This document shows positions 37,414 through 46,242 of a stretch of DNA of 64,000 bases, piece by piece (positions within the stretch are counted from its first letter, which is position 1; each line of letters opens with the position of its first letter). The notes beneath the pieces were generated by a model, which did no database searches, was not told the DNA's origin, and was given only the letters and a program-made list of their open reading frames with translations. This DNA comes from Myxococcus eversor (GTDB lineage Bacteria; Myxococcota; Myxococcia; Myxococcales; Myxococcaceae): the NCBI RefSeq assembly GCF_010894455.1, contig NZ_JAAIXY010000007.1:1-64000 (forward strand). The letters run 5' to 3'. The position numbers and the translations under genes were made by a program.

Positions 37414-38052
37414 ATGGACGCGAGCACGCGCGGGGACATGGACATGGAGACGGGCGAGGAGCGCGGCGGGGTGGACCCGCTCACGGAGCTCGCACGGAGA
37501 CTGGCGCTGACCACCCCTCGCGACATGACGCGGGGCATGTTCTTCCTGGGCGTGCTGGAGGTGGTGCGCCGCGTGGCTGGAGAGGCGGCCCGGACGCGGT
37601 GCTTCAGGACGTCGAAGGAGCGGCGCTTCGTCCCCTTCTTCCTCTATCCCGTCAATGACTTCCTCCGGCTGACGTACTGCGCCGCCGGCCTGCTCGCGCC
37701 ACGGCTCGGCGGGTTCGACTCCGCCATGCGGTCGATGGGTGAGCAGGCCACGCGGGACTTCCTGGCGTCGGCGCTGGGCAGGACGCTGATGACGGCGGCG
37801 GGCGGTTCACCGCGTCGGCTGGTGGAGCACCTGCCCTGGAGCTACTCCGCATCCGTCAGCTATGGAGAGCGGCACGTGTCGTGGGAGAGCGAGCGCCAGG
37901 GCTGCCTCCACATGCGGCGCGACTTCATGCCGCCCCCGTATCACGAGGGGGGGATGCTCACCGTGCTGCGGACCCTCGGCGCCACGAACGTGCGCGTCGA
38001 GGGCCATGAGCGACAGTTGCTGGACTGCGACTACGCGGTGGCGTGGGAGTGA
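37414..38052 (+). CDS. DUF2378 family protein (copy 2)
   Basis: The protein has 212 residues from ATG 37414 (CCAGGAG just upstream); in-frame ATG at 37351 would add 21 residues. It is clearly a tandem paralogue of the preceding gene: RGMFFLGVLEVVRRVAGE, RRFVPFFLYPVNDFLRL, APRLGGFDSAMRSMGEQATRDFLAS, SYGERHVSW, DFMPPPYHEGGMLTVL and LLDCDYAVAWE align throughout. It is separated by 103 bases. Function unknown. Confidence 0.82.
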   Translation: MDASTRGDMDMETGEERGGVDPLTELARRLALTTPRDMTRGMFFLGVLEVVRRVAGEAARTRCFRTSKERRFVPFFLYPVNDFLRLTYCAAGLLAPRLGGFDSAMRSMGEQATRDFLASALGRTLMTAAGGSPRRLVEHLPWSYSASVSYGERHVSWESERQGCLHMRRDFMPPPYHEGGMLTVLRTLGATNVRVEGHERQLLDCDYAVAWE

Positions 38053-38068
38053 GCCACGCGGTCCCGCG

Positions 38069-39199
38069 TCACTCGTTCTGGCTGATGTAGTGGATGAGGG
38101 CTGAGTAGAACTTTCGCTCGTTGAAGAGGTCCGGCCCGAAGCCCACGACATCCAGGTGGTCCTGGTCGATGACGCTGGACATCGACGTCATCTGCTCGGA
38201 GCCCGGAGCGTTCAGGTTGGTGACGGGGTCGATGGACGTGTCCCTGACGATGGTGTCCATCTTGAGCGAAGAGGTGACGGGGGTGTAGCGCAGGCGCGGC
38301 CCCATCTGCTGGGAGTTGATGCCCACCACTCCGTCATCGTCGCGCTCGTTGGGAATGCCGTCGCCCCGCCCCGCGGCACCGTCGTTGTCGCAGTCATCCA
38401 CGCAGTAGCCGTCACCGTCGATGTCGACGAACAACTGCTGAACCGCCAGGAAGGAGGGGTTGAGGTTCAGCCCCCACTGCGCGGTCATCAACGACGCATA
38501 GTGGGAGGCATAGCGCGAGTCCATGGGATTGGCCGCGTTGAAGGCCTTCGCACCCGTGGTGACGCCGTCGTTGGGGTCATAGTCGTTGTAGACCAGCTGC
38601 TTGACGGCCGCGATGGGGGCGCTGTCCTCGTCGTAGACCGCGTCCCCGTAGATCTTCGCCAGGAAGTCAGCCAGGTCCGTCACCGTCGGCCCCGTGTCGA
38701 GCACGAACTTGGCCACGGGCGAGCCCCGGAGTGGAGAGGAGACACTCACCATGACGTCCACCACGGCGCGACGCTTGCACGTGTAGAGCGTGCGCGCGGC
38801 CTTGAGCGAGTCGCTGCCACCCTGGGAGTGGCCGATGAGGTTCACCCGCGTCGCGCCGGTGGTCGCCAGCACGCCCTCAATCTCATCCGCCAGTTGCAGC
38901 CCGCGCACCTCCGAGGATTGGAAGGGCGCGACCTGCGCGCTGTAGGCCCGCTGGCCTGCATTCAGGTAGGGATTGCAGGCCACCTCGAACGGCTCGTCAC
39001 AGGCGTCACCCACGAAGGTCCCCAGGTCGTCCCCGAAGTAGAGAAGCCCCAGCAGGTTGTCGAATCCGCCCAGGCCATGCGCGAAGACCACCGGATAGCG
39101 CGTCTTCTGCGCGCGTTCGTTGAACTGTGCCCGCGCGCTGTCCGGACTCGTCAGGAGGAATACACAGACGAGCAGGGCCGCGTTTCGAATGCCACTCAT
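38069..39199 (-). CDS. Secreted lipase (alpha/beta-hydrolase, triacylglycerol lipase type)
   Basis: The protein has 376 residues with a signal peptide (about 1-24, ending SARA). YPVVFAHGLGGFDNLLG carries the oxyanion-hole HG. The nucleophile elbow is GHSQGGSDSLKAARTL (catalytic Ser). SVSSPLRGSPVAKFVLD, a candidate Asp, and a late His (DQDHLDVVGF) complete the family I lipase pattern. An Asp-rich insert DGDGYCVDDCDNDGAAGRGD looks like a Ca2+-binding loop with a Cys pair. It is probably exported for lipid degradation in predation. Confidence 0.87.
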   Translation of the reverse strand: MSGIRNAALLVCVFLLTSPDSARAQFNERAQKTRYPVVFAHGLGGFDNLLGLLYFGDDLGTFVGDACDEPFEVACNPYLNAGQRAYSAQVAPFQSSEVRGLQLADEIEGVLATTGATRVNLIGHSQGGSDSLKAARTLYTCKRRAVVDVMVSVSSPLRGSPVAKFVLDTGPTVTDLADFLAKIYGDAVYDEDSAPIAAVKQLVYNDYDPNDGVTTGAKAFNAANPMDSRYASHYASLMTAQWGLNLNPSFLAVQQLFVDIDGDGYCVDDCDNDGAAGRGDGIPNERDDDGVVGINSQQMGPRLRYTPVTSSLKMDTIVRDTSIDPVTNLNAPGSEQMTSMSSVIDQDHLDVVGFGPDLFNERKFYSALIHYISQNE

Positions 39200-39472
39200 G
39201 TCACACCGCTCCTTGCCCGCGCACGCGCGGGACGCAACGCCATGCGGGCATCCCCCGTTCCCGCACGACTCAGGTCCGGCCCGTGGAAACCAGGCAGGCA
39301 CTCGCCGACGGACAAGGTGCGACGCGAGACAGACAGGCCTTGCTGGAGGACTCGTCGGAGAGTGCGCCCTAGTTAGTCACGAGCGGACGCGCGCGCGCCT
39401 TCGAACCCGGGAGCGTCGCGAAACACACACGCCATCTGCGTATCGGCGCGACACCGCACCAGTCAAAGTCTG

Positions 39473-40336
39473 TCAATGAGAGGAAGGGACAACACTCCGG
39501 ATGGCTGCCTCGAGCGTGTTGCGGATGAGCATGGCGATGGTCATCGGCCCCACCCCGCCGGGCACGGGGGTGATGAACGACGCACGCTCGGAGGCGGCGG
39601 CGAACTCCACGTCGCCCACCAGCTTGTTGTCCTCTTCCTTGCGGTTCATCCCCACGTCGATGACCACCGCGCCGGGCTTTATCCAGGCGCCCTTCACCAA
39701 TTCACGCACGCCCACCGCCACGACGAGGATGTCCGCCCGCGACACCTCGCTCGGCAGGTCGCTCTTGCTGTGGCAGAGGGTGACGGTGGCGTTGCGCTGA
39801 AGCAGCATCAGCGCCATCGGCTTGCCGACGATGTTGCTGCGGCCCACGACGACGGCGTTCTTGCCGGACGGCTCACAGCCAATCTCCTCCAACAGCCGCA
39901 TGACGCCCAGCGGCGTGCACGCCCGCGTCGCGGGGCGGCCCAGCAGCAGGCTGCCCGCGTTCATCGGGTGGAAGCCGTCCGCGTCCTTCTCCGGCCTCAC
40001 CGCGGAGATGATGACGTCCGCGTCGATGTGCCGGGGCAGCGGCAGTTGCACCAGGATGCCGTGCACCGTGGGGTCCTCGTTGAGCCGGTGCACCAGGGCG
40101 AGCAGCTCCTCCTGGGACACCGTGGAATCCCGGTGGTGCTCCCAGGAGTGGAAGCCCACCTCCTCGGCGGCCTTCTTCTTTCCGGTGACGTACGTCTTGG
40201 ACGCGGGGTCCTCCCCCACCCGCACCACGGCGAGGCCAGGGACGAGGCCCCGCTCCGCCTTGAGCCGGGCCACCTCCGCCTTCACCTCCGCTCGCACCCG
40301 CGCCGCCACTGCCTTGCCGTCAATCAACTGGGCCAT
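39473..40336 (-). CDS. folD: Bifunctional methylene-THF dehydrogenase / methenyl-THF cyclohydrolase
   Basis: An enzyme of 287 residues interconverting 5,10-methylene-THF and 10-formyl-THF with NADP+. Catalytic-site motifs are [22 protein letters not shown] (Tyr and Lys), [43 protein letters not shown] and [17 protein letters not shown] at 40336 is the family start. It uses the same folate pool as gcvT and metF 10 kb away. It is divergent from the DnaJ-domain gene. Confidence 0.96.
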   Translation of the reverse strand: MAQLIDGKAVAARVRAEVKAEVARLKAERGLVPGLAVVRVGEDPASKTYVTGKKKAAEEVGFHSWEHHRDSTVSQEELLALVHRLNEDPTVHGILVQLPLPRHIDADVIISAVRPEKDADGFHPMNAGSLLLGRPATRACTPLGVMRLLEEIGCEPSGKNAVVVGRSNIVGKPMALMLLQRNATVTLCHSKSDLPSEVSRADILVVAVGVRELVKGAWIKPGAVVIDVGMNRKEEDNKLVGDVEFAAASERASFITPVPGGVGPMTIAMLIRNTLEAAIRSVVPSSH

Positions 40337-40391
40337 AGCGCGGCCCACTCTATGAGAGACTCCCCACCCGGCAGGGAGGGAAACCGCGGCC

Positions 40392-41213
40392 ATGGGCTCA
40401 GGAAAAGTGCTCGGGGTGATGATAGGTCTCTGTGTCGGGCTGCTCATCGGCAGCCCGTGGGCCATTGTCTTGCTGGGGGCCGTGGGCGGCTTCGTCGGGC
40501 ATCGCTTCGACGAGATGAACGCCCTGCCGGCCGAGTCCCCTGACGCGCTCGCCGACTTCCCCCCGCTGTCGCCCTCCGCCTTCGTCGCACGCGGCGGGCC
40601 GCGCGATGCCGCCTCCGTCCAGGAGGAAGCCGACGCGCACCTGACGCGCAGCCTCTGCGCCCTCTTCGTGGAGGTCGCCCGCGCCGACGGTGAGGTGCGC
40701 CGCGAGGAGGTTCGCGAAATCCGCCGCTACTTCGAGGAGGTCCTCAAGTACGGCCCGGACTCGCTGGAGTTCGTGCGGGGGCGCCTCAAGGACTTCATCG
40801 CCGTGCCGCCGAACCTGGATGACGCCGTGGCCGCCTGCCAGGAGGCCATGCCTTCCAGCGAGCGGCGGCGGCTGTTGGACGCGCTCTTCGAACTGTCGCT
40901 CGTGGACGGCTCCCTCCAGCGCTCCGAGCGCGAGATTCTCAGCCGGGTGGGCGACGGCCTGGAGCTGTCCCCCGAGGAGCAGCACACCATCGCCACGCTC
41001 CACCTGGGTGACAGCTCGTCGCACTACGAGGCGCTCGGGCTGACGCCAGACGCCACGAACTCCGAGGTGAAGAGCGCCTTCCGGCGGCTCGCCGCGGAGC
41101 TGCACCCGGACAAGCATGCCCACCTGAAGGGCGAGGACGCCGACGAGGCGGCCCGCCACTTCCAGGATGTCCGCGACGCCTACGAGGAAATCCGGCGCCT
41201 GCGCGGGATGTAG
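40392..41213 (+). CDS. DjlA-like membrane protein with TerB and DnaJ domains
   Basis: The protein has 273 residues: an N-terminal membrane segment (about 5-36, glycine-rich), then a TerB-like helical domain (about 80-195, [20 protein letters not shown] and [19 protein letters not shown]), and a C-terminal J-domain (211-273, [32 protein letters not shown]) with the HPD tripeptide. This is the layout of DjlA, a membrane co-chaperone of Hsp70. Confidence 0.9.
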   Translation: MGSGKVLGVMIGLCVGLLIGSPWAIVLLGAVGGFVGHRFDEMNALPAESPDALADFPPLSPSAFVARGGPRDAASVQEEADAHLTRSLCALFVEVARADGEVRREEVREIRRYFEEVLKYGPDSLEFVRGRLKDFIAVPPNLDDAVAACQEAMPSSERRRLLDALFELSLVDGSLQRSEREILSRVGDGLELSPEEQHTIATLHLGDSSSHYEALGLTPDATNSEVKSAFRRLAAELHPDKHAHLKGEDADEAARHFQDVRDAYEEIRRLRGM

Positions 41214-41260
41214 CCCAGGGTTACATCCCGCCATCGCCCACGACGAGGTCTTCTCCCGCC

Positions 41261-41986
41261 ATGAGCTCGCAGAAAAAAGCCCCCCCGAAGAAGAAGGACG
41301 AGGCGTTCCACAACAACCCCTTCAAGGGCGCCATCAAGTCCCTCCAGGAGCAGGAGAAGAAGGAGGCCCAGGCCCGCGCCGCCGCCGAGGCCGAGAAGCG
41401 CAAGCCGGCTCCCGCTCCCGCGCGCGCCACCAAGGCGAAGCCCGTCCGCGAGAGCGCCGAGGACGACGCCGCCCTCTTCTATTCCGCCATGGACGGCGTG
41501 GCCCAAATCACCCACCGGGGCGAGCCGCCCAAGTCGAACCCGCGCCTGCCGGAGCTCATCGACGAGAACGCGGAGGCGCTCGCGCAGCTCTCCGAGCTGG
41601 TCGCCGGCCAGGGAGACTTCGACATCTCCTCCGGCGCGGACGAGTTCCTGGAGGGCACCAGCCCTGGCGTGGACCGCAACCTGCTGCGCGCCCTGCGCCG
41701 GGGTGACTTCTCCATCCAGGGCCAGTTGGACCTGCACGGCATGACACAGGCCGAGGCGAAGGCGGCGCTGGAGCGTTTCCTCGCCGACAGTCGCCGCGCC
41801 CGTCACCGGTGCGTGCTCATCGTCCACGGGCGCGGTTTGCACTCCAAGGATTCGATGCCGGTGCTGAAGGAGCTGATGAAGTCGTGGCTGTCACAGAAGC
41901 GCATTGGAGGACTGCTGCTGGCGTTCTCCACCGCACGTCCGCAAGACGGAGGAACGGGGGCGGTCTACGTCCTGCTGAGACGGTGA
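41261..41986 (+). CDS. Smr-domain protein
   Basis: The protein has 241 residues. A Lys/Ala-rich basic N-terminal region (1-60) and a middle region lead to a C-terminal Smr domain (about 148-241) with LDLHGMTQAEAKAALERFL, CVLIVHGRGLHSKD and an ending GGTGAVYVLLR. Stand-alone Smr proteins of proteobacteria act on nucleic acids; SmrB cleaves mRNA at collided ribosomes. The preserved DLHG and HGRG motifs suggest nuclease capacity. It is 47 bases after the DnaJ gene and on the same strand. Confidence 0.9.
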   Translation: MSSQKKAPPKKKDEAFHNNPFKGAIKSLQEQEKKEAQARAAAEAEKRKPAPAPARATKAKPVRESAEDDAALFYSAMDGVAQITHRGEPPKSNPRLPELIDENAEALAQLSELVAGQGDFDISSGADEFLEGTSPGVDRNLLRALRRGDFSIQGQLDLHGMTQAEAKAALERFLADSRRARHRCVLIVHGRGLHSKDSMPVLKELMKSWLSQKRIGGLLLAFSTARPQDGGTGAVYVLLRR

Positions 41987-42032
41987 CGGCGGTATCCTTT
42001 ACGTGTGCCCGGCACTGTGCATACATACCGCC

Positions 42033-43028
42033 ATGGCACGTGAACTGATCGACCTCCACATCCACGTGGGCGGCTCGGTGGCCCCCCACATCCTCTGGTC
42101 CATCGCCCATCAGCAAGGCTTCAAGCTCCCGGTCAAGACGTACTTCGACTTCGTGGAGCTCATCACCTCCCGTCCGGGCAAGGTGGGGAGCCTGGATGAC
42201 TACCTGAAGATCCTCCACACCTGGACGGAGAAGATTCAGTCGTCACCCAGCGCGATTGAGCGCTCCGTCTACGAAATCATCGGCAAGGAGTACCGGGGCA
42301 GCCGGGTGACGCAAATCGAGCTGCGCTTCAATCCGATGAAGCGCAACCTCCAGTCCGAGTTGGATCTGGACCACATCATCCACGCGGCGCTGCGGGGCAT
42401 GGACCGCGCGGTGCTCGAGTACGGCGTGAAGGTGGGCTTCATCTTCTGTCTGGCCCGTGAGTTCGACCACCGGCTCAACAGCATCCTCGTGGACAAGGCC
42501 ATCAAGTACCGCACGCGCGGCGTGTACGGCATCGACCTGGCCGGCACGGAGACCAACGCCATGGAGCTCAAGCCCGAAGTCGTGGCGCAGTACGAGGACC
42601 TCTTCGGCCGGGCGCGGCGCGCGGGCCTGAAGTGCACGGTGCACACCGGCGAGACACGCGGCACGGGCGCCGAGGGCGTCATGTCCGTGGTGGAGAAGCT
42701 CAAGCCGCACCGCATCGGCCATGGCATCCGCGCGGCCTATGACGAGGCGGCCATGAAGGTGCTGCGGGAGAACGACATCGTCCTGGAGTTGTGCCCGACG
42801 TCGAACCTGCACACCAAGGCGGTGGAGGGCGTGGAGGAGCTGCGCCACATCATCCGCACCTTCTGGGACCGCAAGGTGAAGTTCACCATCAACACCGATG
42901 GCCCCTACCTGCTCGAGACGGACATGCGCCGTGAAATCGAGCTGGTGGAGAACAACGGCATCCTCACGCCGGAGCAGGTGGACCAGACGCTCGCCTGGGC
43001 CCGTCAGGCGTCGTTCATCCCCGCCTGA
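42033..43028 (+). CDS. Adenosine deaminase-family enzyme
   Basis: A cytoplasmic metal-dependent hydrolase of 331 residues. Zinc-site motifs are LIDLHIHVGGSV (H-x-H), KCTVHTGETRG (metal His and catalytic Glu), RIGHGIRA (catalytic His) and NTDGPYLLETD (metal Asp). The pattern is the ADA/adenine deaminase family. The loop usual for adenosine recognition is altered (HIHVGGSVAP instead of H-x-H-L-D-G), so the true substrate may differ from adenosine. The start at 42033 follows GCATACATACC. Confidence 0.85.
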   Translation: MARELIDLHIHVGGSVAPHILWSIAHQQGFKLPVKTYFDFVELITSRPGKVGSLDDYLKILHTWTEKIQSSPSAIERSVYEIIGKEYRGSRVTQIELRFNPMKRNLQSELDLDHIIHAALRGMDRAVLEYGVKVGFIFCLAREFDHRLNSILVDKAIKYRTRGVYGIDLAGTETNAMELKPEVVAQYEDLFGRARRAGLKCTVHTGETRGTGAEGVMSVVEKLKPHRIGHGIRAAYDEAAMKVLRENDIVLELCPTSNLHTKAVEGVEELRHIIRTFWDRKVKFTINTDGPYLLETDMRREIELVENNGILTPEQVDQTLAWARQASFIPA

Positions 43029-43039
43029 GCCCCAAGCGC

Positions 43040-44134
43040 ATGTATGGACTGACTCGTTCGCTGCTCTTCCGGCTCCCGGCGGAGCCCGCGCACCGGCTCG
43101 GCCTCTTCGGGCTGCGGGAGCTGGGGCACTCCCAGGAGCTGTGCCAGTCCCTGCGAGGACGGGCCCTCCGGGGCGTCTCCGACGCGCTGTCCGTGGAGGT
43201 GGCGGGCCTGCGCTTCGCCCACCCCGTGGCCCTGGCCGCGGGCCTGGACAAGGACGCGGAGGCGGTGGACGGCCTGTTCGCCTGCGGCTTCTCCGCCGTG
43301 GAGATTGGCACCGTCACGCCCCGTCCCCAGCCCGGCAACCCCACGCCCCGCCTGTTCCGCCTGCCGGAGCACCAGGCCGTCATCAACCGCATGGGCTTCA
43401 ACAACCACGGCGCCGCCGTGGCCGCGGCCCACCTGCGTCAGCGCGCCTGGCACCCCGGGCCGCTGGGCATCAACGTGGGCAAGAACAAGGACACGCCGCT
43501 GGAGCAGGCGGTGGAGGACTACGTGGCGTGCGTGGACGCGCTCGCGCCCCTGGGTGACTACGTGGTGGTCAACGCCTCGTCACCCAACACGCCGGGCCTG
43601 CGCAAGCTCCAGGAGCCCGAGCAGCTCTCCGCGCTCCTGGGCGCCGTGCAGGAGCGTCTGGCCGCCGTGGCCCCGGGCAAGCCCCTGTTCCTCAAGATTG
43701 CCCCGGACCTGACGCCCGAGGCCGTGGACGAGGTCGTGGACGTGGCGCGCACCCGGAAGCTCGCGGGCCTCGTCGCCACCAACACCACGGTGGCGCGGCC
43801 CTTCGAGCACCCGCTCGCGAAGGAGGCCGGCGGCCTGTCCGGCGCGCCCGTGCGAGAGGCCGCCAACGCCGTCATCCGACGCGCGTACCTGCGCTCGGGC
43901 GGAGCGCTGCCGATCATCGGCGTGGGAGGCGTCTTCAGCGCCCAGGACGTCTACGAGAAGCTGCGCGCGGGAGCGTCCGTGGTGCAGGTCTACACGGGCT
44001 TCATCTACGAGGGGCCCGGCATGGTGCGCCGCATCCTCCCCGCCCTGGCCGCCCTGCTGGAGAGAGACGGCTTCACGAGCGTCTCCCAGGCCATTGGCGC
44101 GGAGCACCGGAGCGCCAGGACGTCCGCTTCCTGA
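43040..44134 (+). CDS. pyrD: Dihydroorotate dehydrogenase (quinone), class 2
   Basis: It oxidises dihydroorotate to orotate in pyrimidine synthesis, coupled to membrane quinone through FMN. The 364 residues begin with the class 2 N-terminal helix region (MYGLTRSLLFRLPAEPAHRLGL). Family motifs are AAGLDKDAEAVDGL, EIGTVTPRPQPGNPTPRLFRLP, INRMGFNN, LGINVGKNKDT, NASSPNTPGLR (catalytic Ser of class 2), LFLKIAPDL, TNTT and IIGVGGVFSAQDVYEKLRAGAS. Confidence 0.96.
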   Translation: MYGLTRSLLFRLPAEPAHRLGLFGLRELGHSQELCQSLRGRALRGVSDALSVEVAGLRFAHPVALAAGLDKDAEAVDGLFACGFSAVEIGTVTPRPQPGNPTPRLFRLPEHQAVINRMGFNNHGAAVAAAHLRQRAWHPGPLGINVGKNKDTPLEQAVEDYVACVDALAPLGDYVVVNASSPNTPGLRKLQEPEQLSALLGAVQERLAAVAPGKPLFLKIAPDLTPEAVDEVVDVARTRKLAGLVATNTTVARPFEHPLAKEAGGLSGAPVREAANAVIRRAYLRSGGALPIIGVGGVFSAQDVYEKLRAGASVVQVYTGFIYEGPGMVRRILPALAALLERDGFTSVSQAIGAEHRSARTSAS

Positions 44135-44221
44135 AGGCCGGGGCCGCCCTGTGAGCGGCTCGCCGGCCGGGGCCTCGCGTCTCGCGCCACCGGAAGGTGG
44201 GGACGCAAAGCGGCACGACAA

Positions 44222-44266
44222 AAAGTGAGCGCTCGCCGGCGCCTTGGAGTTTCACCGGCGAGCGCC
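44222..44266 (-). terminator. Intrinsic terminator of the DUF4097 gene
   Basis: GCGCTCGCCGG (44230-44240) pairs with CCGGCGAGCGC (44256-44266). On the minus strand the stem is followed by TCACTTTTTG. It lies 35 bases after the stop at 44301, opposite the pyrD end. Confidence 0.82.
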
Positions 44267-44300
44267 CCGGGCCGTCTGACTTGGAGACGGGCCTCGAAAG

Positions 44301-44990
44301 CTATTCCTGGAGGGTCAGCGAGCCACTGACGGTGCTCACTTCCACCTCGTGGGTGCCCGCGCCGTAGGTCTTCTTCCTCGACCCCAGGGCCACGCTGCTC
44401 CCGTTGAAACTCCCCCCTACAGAGCTGAATTCCACCCGCGCGTCCGCTCGCTCCGGCAGCTTCAGCCGGACGTTGCCCGACACCGTCGTGACTTCGGTGT
44501 CCTCGAGCTTCTTGGGAGCCAGTACCACCTCTCCCTCAACGGTACTCACCGACAAACGTCGCTCCGAGCCGTTCACTTCCACACGGCCGTTCACCGTGGC
44601 GTGCTGCTGAGGCCCCGTCACCCCCTTCACCACCACCGCCCCGTTCACCACTGAAACGTCCAGCTCCGACGCCCTCGGCACCTTCACCGTCAACCGCACC
44701 GAGCCGTGCTCCGCCCGACACGACTGCTGCTTCGCCTCGCAGGGCCCGCAGCACACCTTCACTTCCACCGCGTCACCGTCCTGGCTGACTTCCACGCTCA
44801 TGGCTTTCCGGGAACTGTCGGGATTTTCCGGAACAGCCTCGATTACCACACTATTCCCGTCTACCGCATCTACGCGGACCGCGCCATTAACATTGGAAAG
44901 ATGGACCTGGGGAGTTCCATCCGTGTCGAACTTCCAGGTCTGCGTCGTCGGGGCGGCGGAGGCCAGCACAGCCAGCAGGGGCAGCAACAT
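44301..44990 (-). CDS. DUF4097-type beta-repeat secreted protein
   Basis: The protein has 229 residues with a short signal peptide (MLLPLLAVLASAA). The mature part consists of successive short strands with the repeat pattern V-x-x-V-x-G-x-V (HLSNVNGAVRVDAV, VSVVNGAVVVKGV, VNGRVEVNG, VSTVEGEVVL, VTTVSGNVRL, VSTVSGSLTL), the DUF4097/DUF4098 putative-adhesin fold. Cysteine-rich KVCCGPCEAKQQSCR near residue 90 is an unusual insert. The family's role is structural or adhesive, not enzymatic. Confidence 0.8.
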   Translation of the reverse strand: MLLPLLAVLASAAPTTQTWKFDTDGTPQVHLSNVNGAVRVDAVDGNSVVIEAVPENPDSSRKAMSVEVSQDGDAVEVKVCCGPCEAKQQSCRAEHGSVRLTVKVPRASELDVSVVNGAVVVKGVTGPQQHATVNGRVEVNGSERRLSVSTVEGEVVLAPKKLEDTEVTTVSGNVRLKLPERADARVEFSSVGGSFNGSSVALGSRKKTYGAGTHEVEVSTVSGSLTLQE

Positions 44991-45093
44991 GACGGGAGCT
45001 CCGAGGTAGGGTACGAACACCCCACCTACGGACGGGCCGGCGCCCCATTGCCGGCGAACGACGCGAAGTATCCACGCCGGTCTGACATGGCCC

Positions 45094-46242
45094 TCAGGGG
45101 CCGTGAACCACGCGTTGATACAGCGCGTCATGGAGGCGGATCAACCGCTCCAGGGACAGCTCGCGGGCGACGAAGTCCCGGGCCGCGCGGCCCATGCGCC
45201 TGGCCTTCTCGGGGCTCGAGAGGAGCTGGTTGATGGCCTGGGCGAGCTGGGCCGGGCGCTCGGAGGGGACGACGAGGCCGCGCTCGCCATCGCGAACGAG
45301 GTCTGTGTTCCCCCCCACCCGGGTCACCACCATGGGGAGGCCGGCCGCCATGCCCTCCATGACGGCGTTGGACATGCCCTCCGCGCTGGAGCACAGCACG
45401 CCCAGGGTGGCGCGCGCGTAGATGGCGGCCACGTCCGTGCGGTGCCGCAGGAAGTGCACGGTGTCCGACACACCCAGCTCCGCGGCCAGCTTCTCCAGGC
45501 CCTTGCGGCGGGGCCCGTCGCCCACGAGGAAGGCCTGCACCGGCGTGCCCCCGTGGTGGAGCATGGCCAGCGCCAGCAGCAGGTCCTCCTGCCGCTTCAC
45601 CGGGTGGTTCATGTTGGCGACATGGACGATGACGGGTGAATCGCCGGTGTCGGGCAGCGGGGCCTTGAGGCCCTCGCGCATGCGCATGTCGAAGCGGGCC
45701 AGGTCCAGGCCGTTGTGGATGACGGAGATGCGCGAGGCGGGCAGCCCCTCCTCCTCCACCAGCATCCGGCGGATGGCCTCCGCGTTGGCGACGACGTGGT
45801 CCGCCATGGCCGTCAGCCGCGAGTGCACCGCGCGCCGCGCCTTGCCCTGCCAGTGGGACAAGTCCAGCCGACCGACGATGACCTTGGTCCCCGCGAGCTT
45901 GGCGGCGGGCACGGCGATGAGCGTGGAGTAGAAGTCGTGCACGTGGACCAGGTCCACGCGGTTGGACTTCAGCCAGCGGGCCATGCGCATCACCTGGTAC
46001 GCGGTGTTGGCCTGCGCGACGGAGCCCTTGAGGGGAAACGTCTCCGCCGCGTAGCCCAGCTTCCACACCGCGCCCATCAACGGCCCGGCGTCCTCCAGCA
46101 CGGAGACCTGGAGCTGGTAGCTGGGGGGCAGTCCCCGCAGCAACTCCAGCACCTGCACCTCCGTGCCACCGATGTGGAAAGACCGGGTGAACTGCACCAG
46201 GCGCATGGGCCTGGCCCCCATATTCACGTCTTCACGCCGCAT
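45094..46242 (-). CDS. GT4 glycosyltransferase, probably for spore-coat polysaccharide
   Basis: A cytoplasmic or peripheral glycosyltransferase of 382 residues. The N-domain starts LVQFTRSFHIGGTEVQVLELLRG (the GG-x-E signature of GT4), with HVHDFY and VIHNGLDLARFD. The C-domain has LVGDGPRRKGLEKLA and the E-x7-E motif in SSAEGMSNAVMEGMAAGLP. It overlaps the upstream polymerase gene by 11 bases; GGGAGGGG lies 7 bases before ATG at 46242, supporting that start. The pair matches, by recalled gene order, the M. xanthus ExoJ/ExoK-type genes for major spore coat polysaccharide. Confidence 0.85.
   Translation of the reverse strand: MRREDVNMGARPMRLVQFTRSFHIGGTEVQVLELLRGLPPSYQLQVSVLEDAGPLMGAVWKLGYAAETFPLKGSVAQANTAYQVMRMARWLKSNRVDLVHVHDFYSTLIAVPAAKLAGTKVIVGRLDLSHWQGKARRAVHSRLTAMADHVVANAEAIRRMLVEEEGLPASRISVIHNGLDLARFDMRMREGLKAPLPDTGDSPVIVHVANMNHPVKRQEDLLLALAMLHHGGTPVQAFLVGDGPRRKGLEKLAAELGVSDTVHFLRHRTDVAAIYARATLGVLCSSAEGMSNAVMEGMAAGLPMVVTRVGGNTDLVRDGERGLVVPSERPAQLAQAINQLLSSPEKARRMGRAARDFVARELSLERLIRLHDALYQRVVHGP

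Noticed and set aside
44160-44230. A CCACC-GGAA-GGTGG-GGACGCAAAGC stretch resembling half of a c-di-GMP-I (GEMM) riboswitch
   Set aside because: The first conserved arm, the GCAAACC strand and the second GGTAGC-type helix are missing, and it is followed at once by a terminator for the opposite strand, not by a gene on the plus strand.
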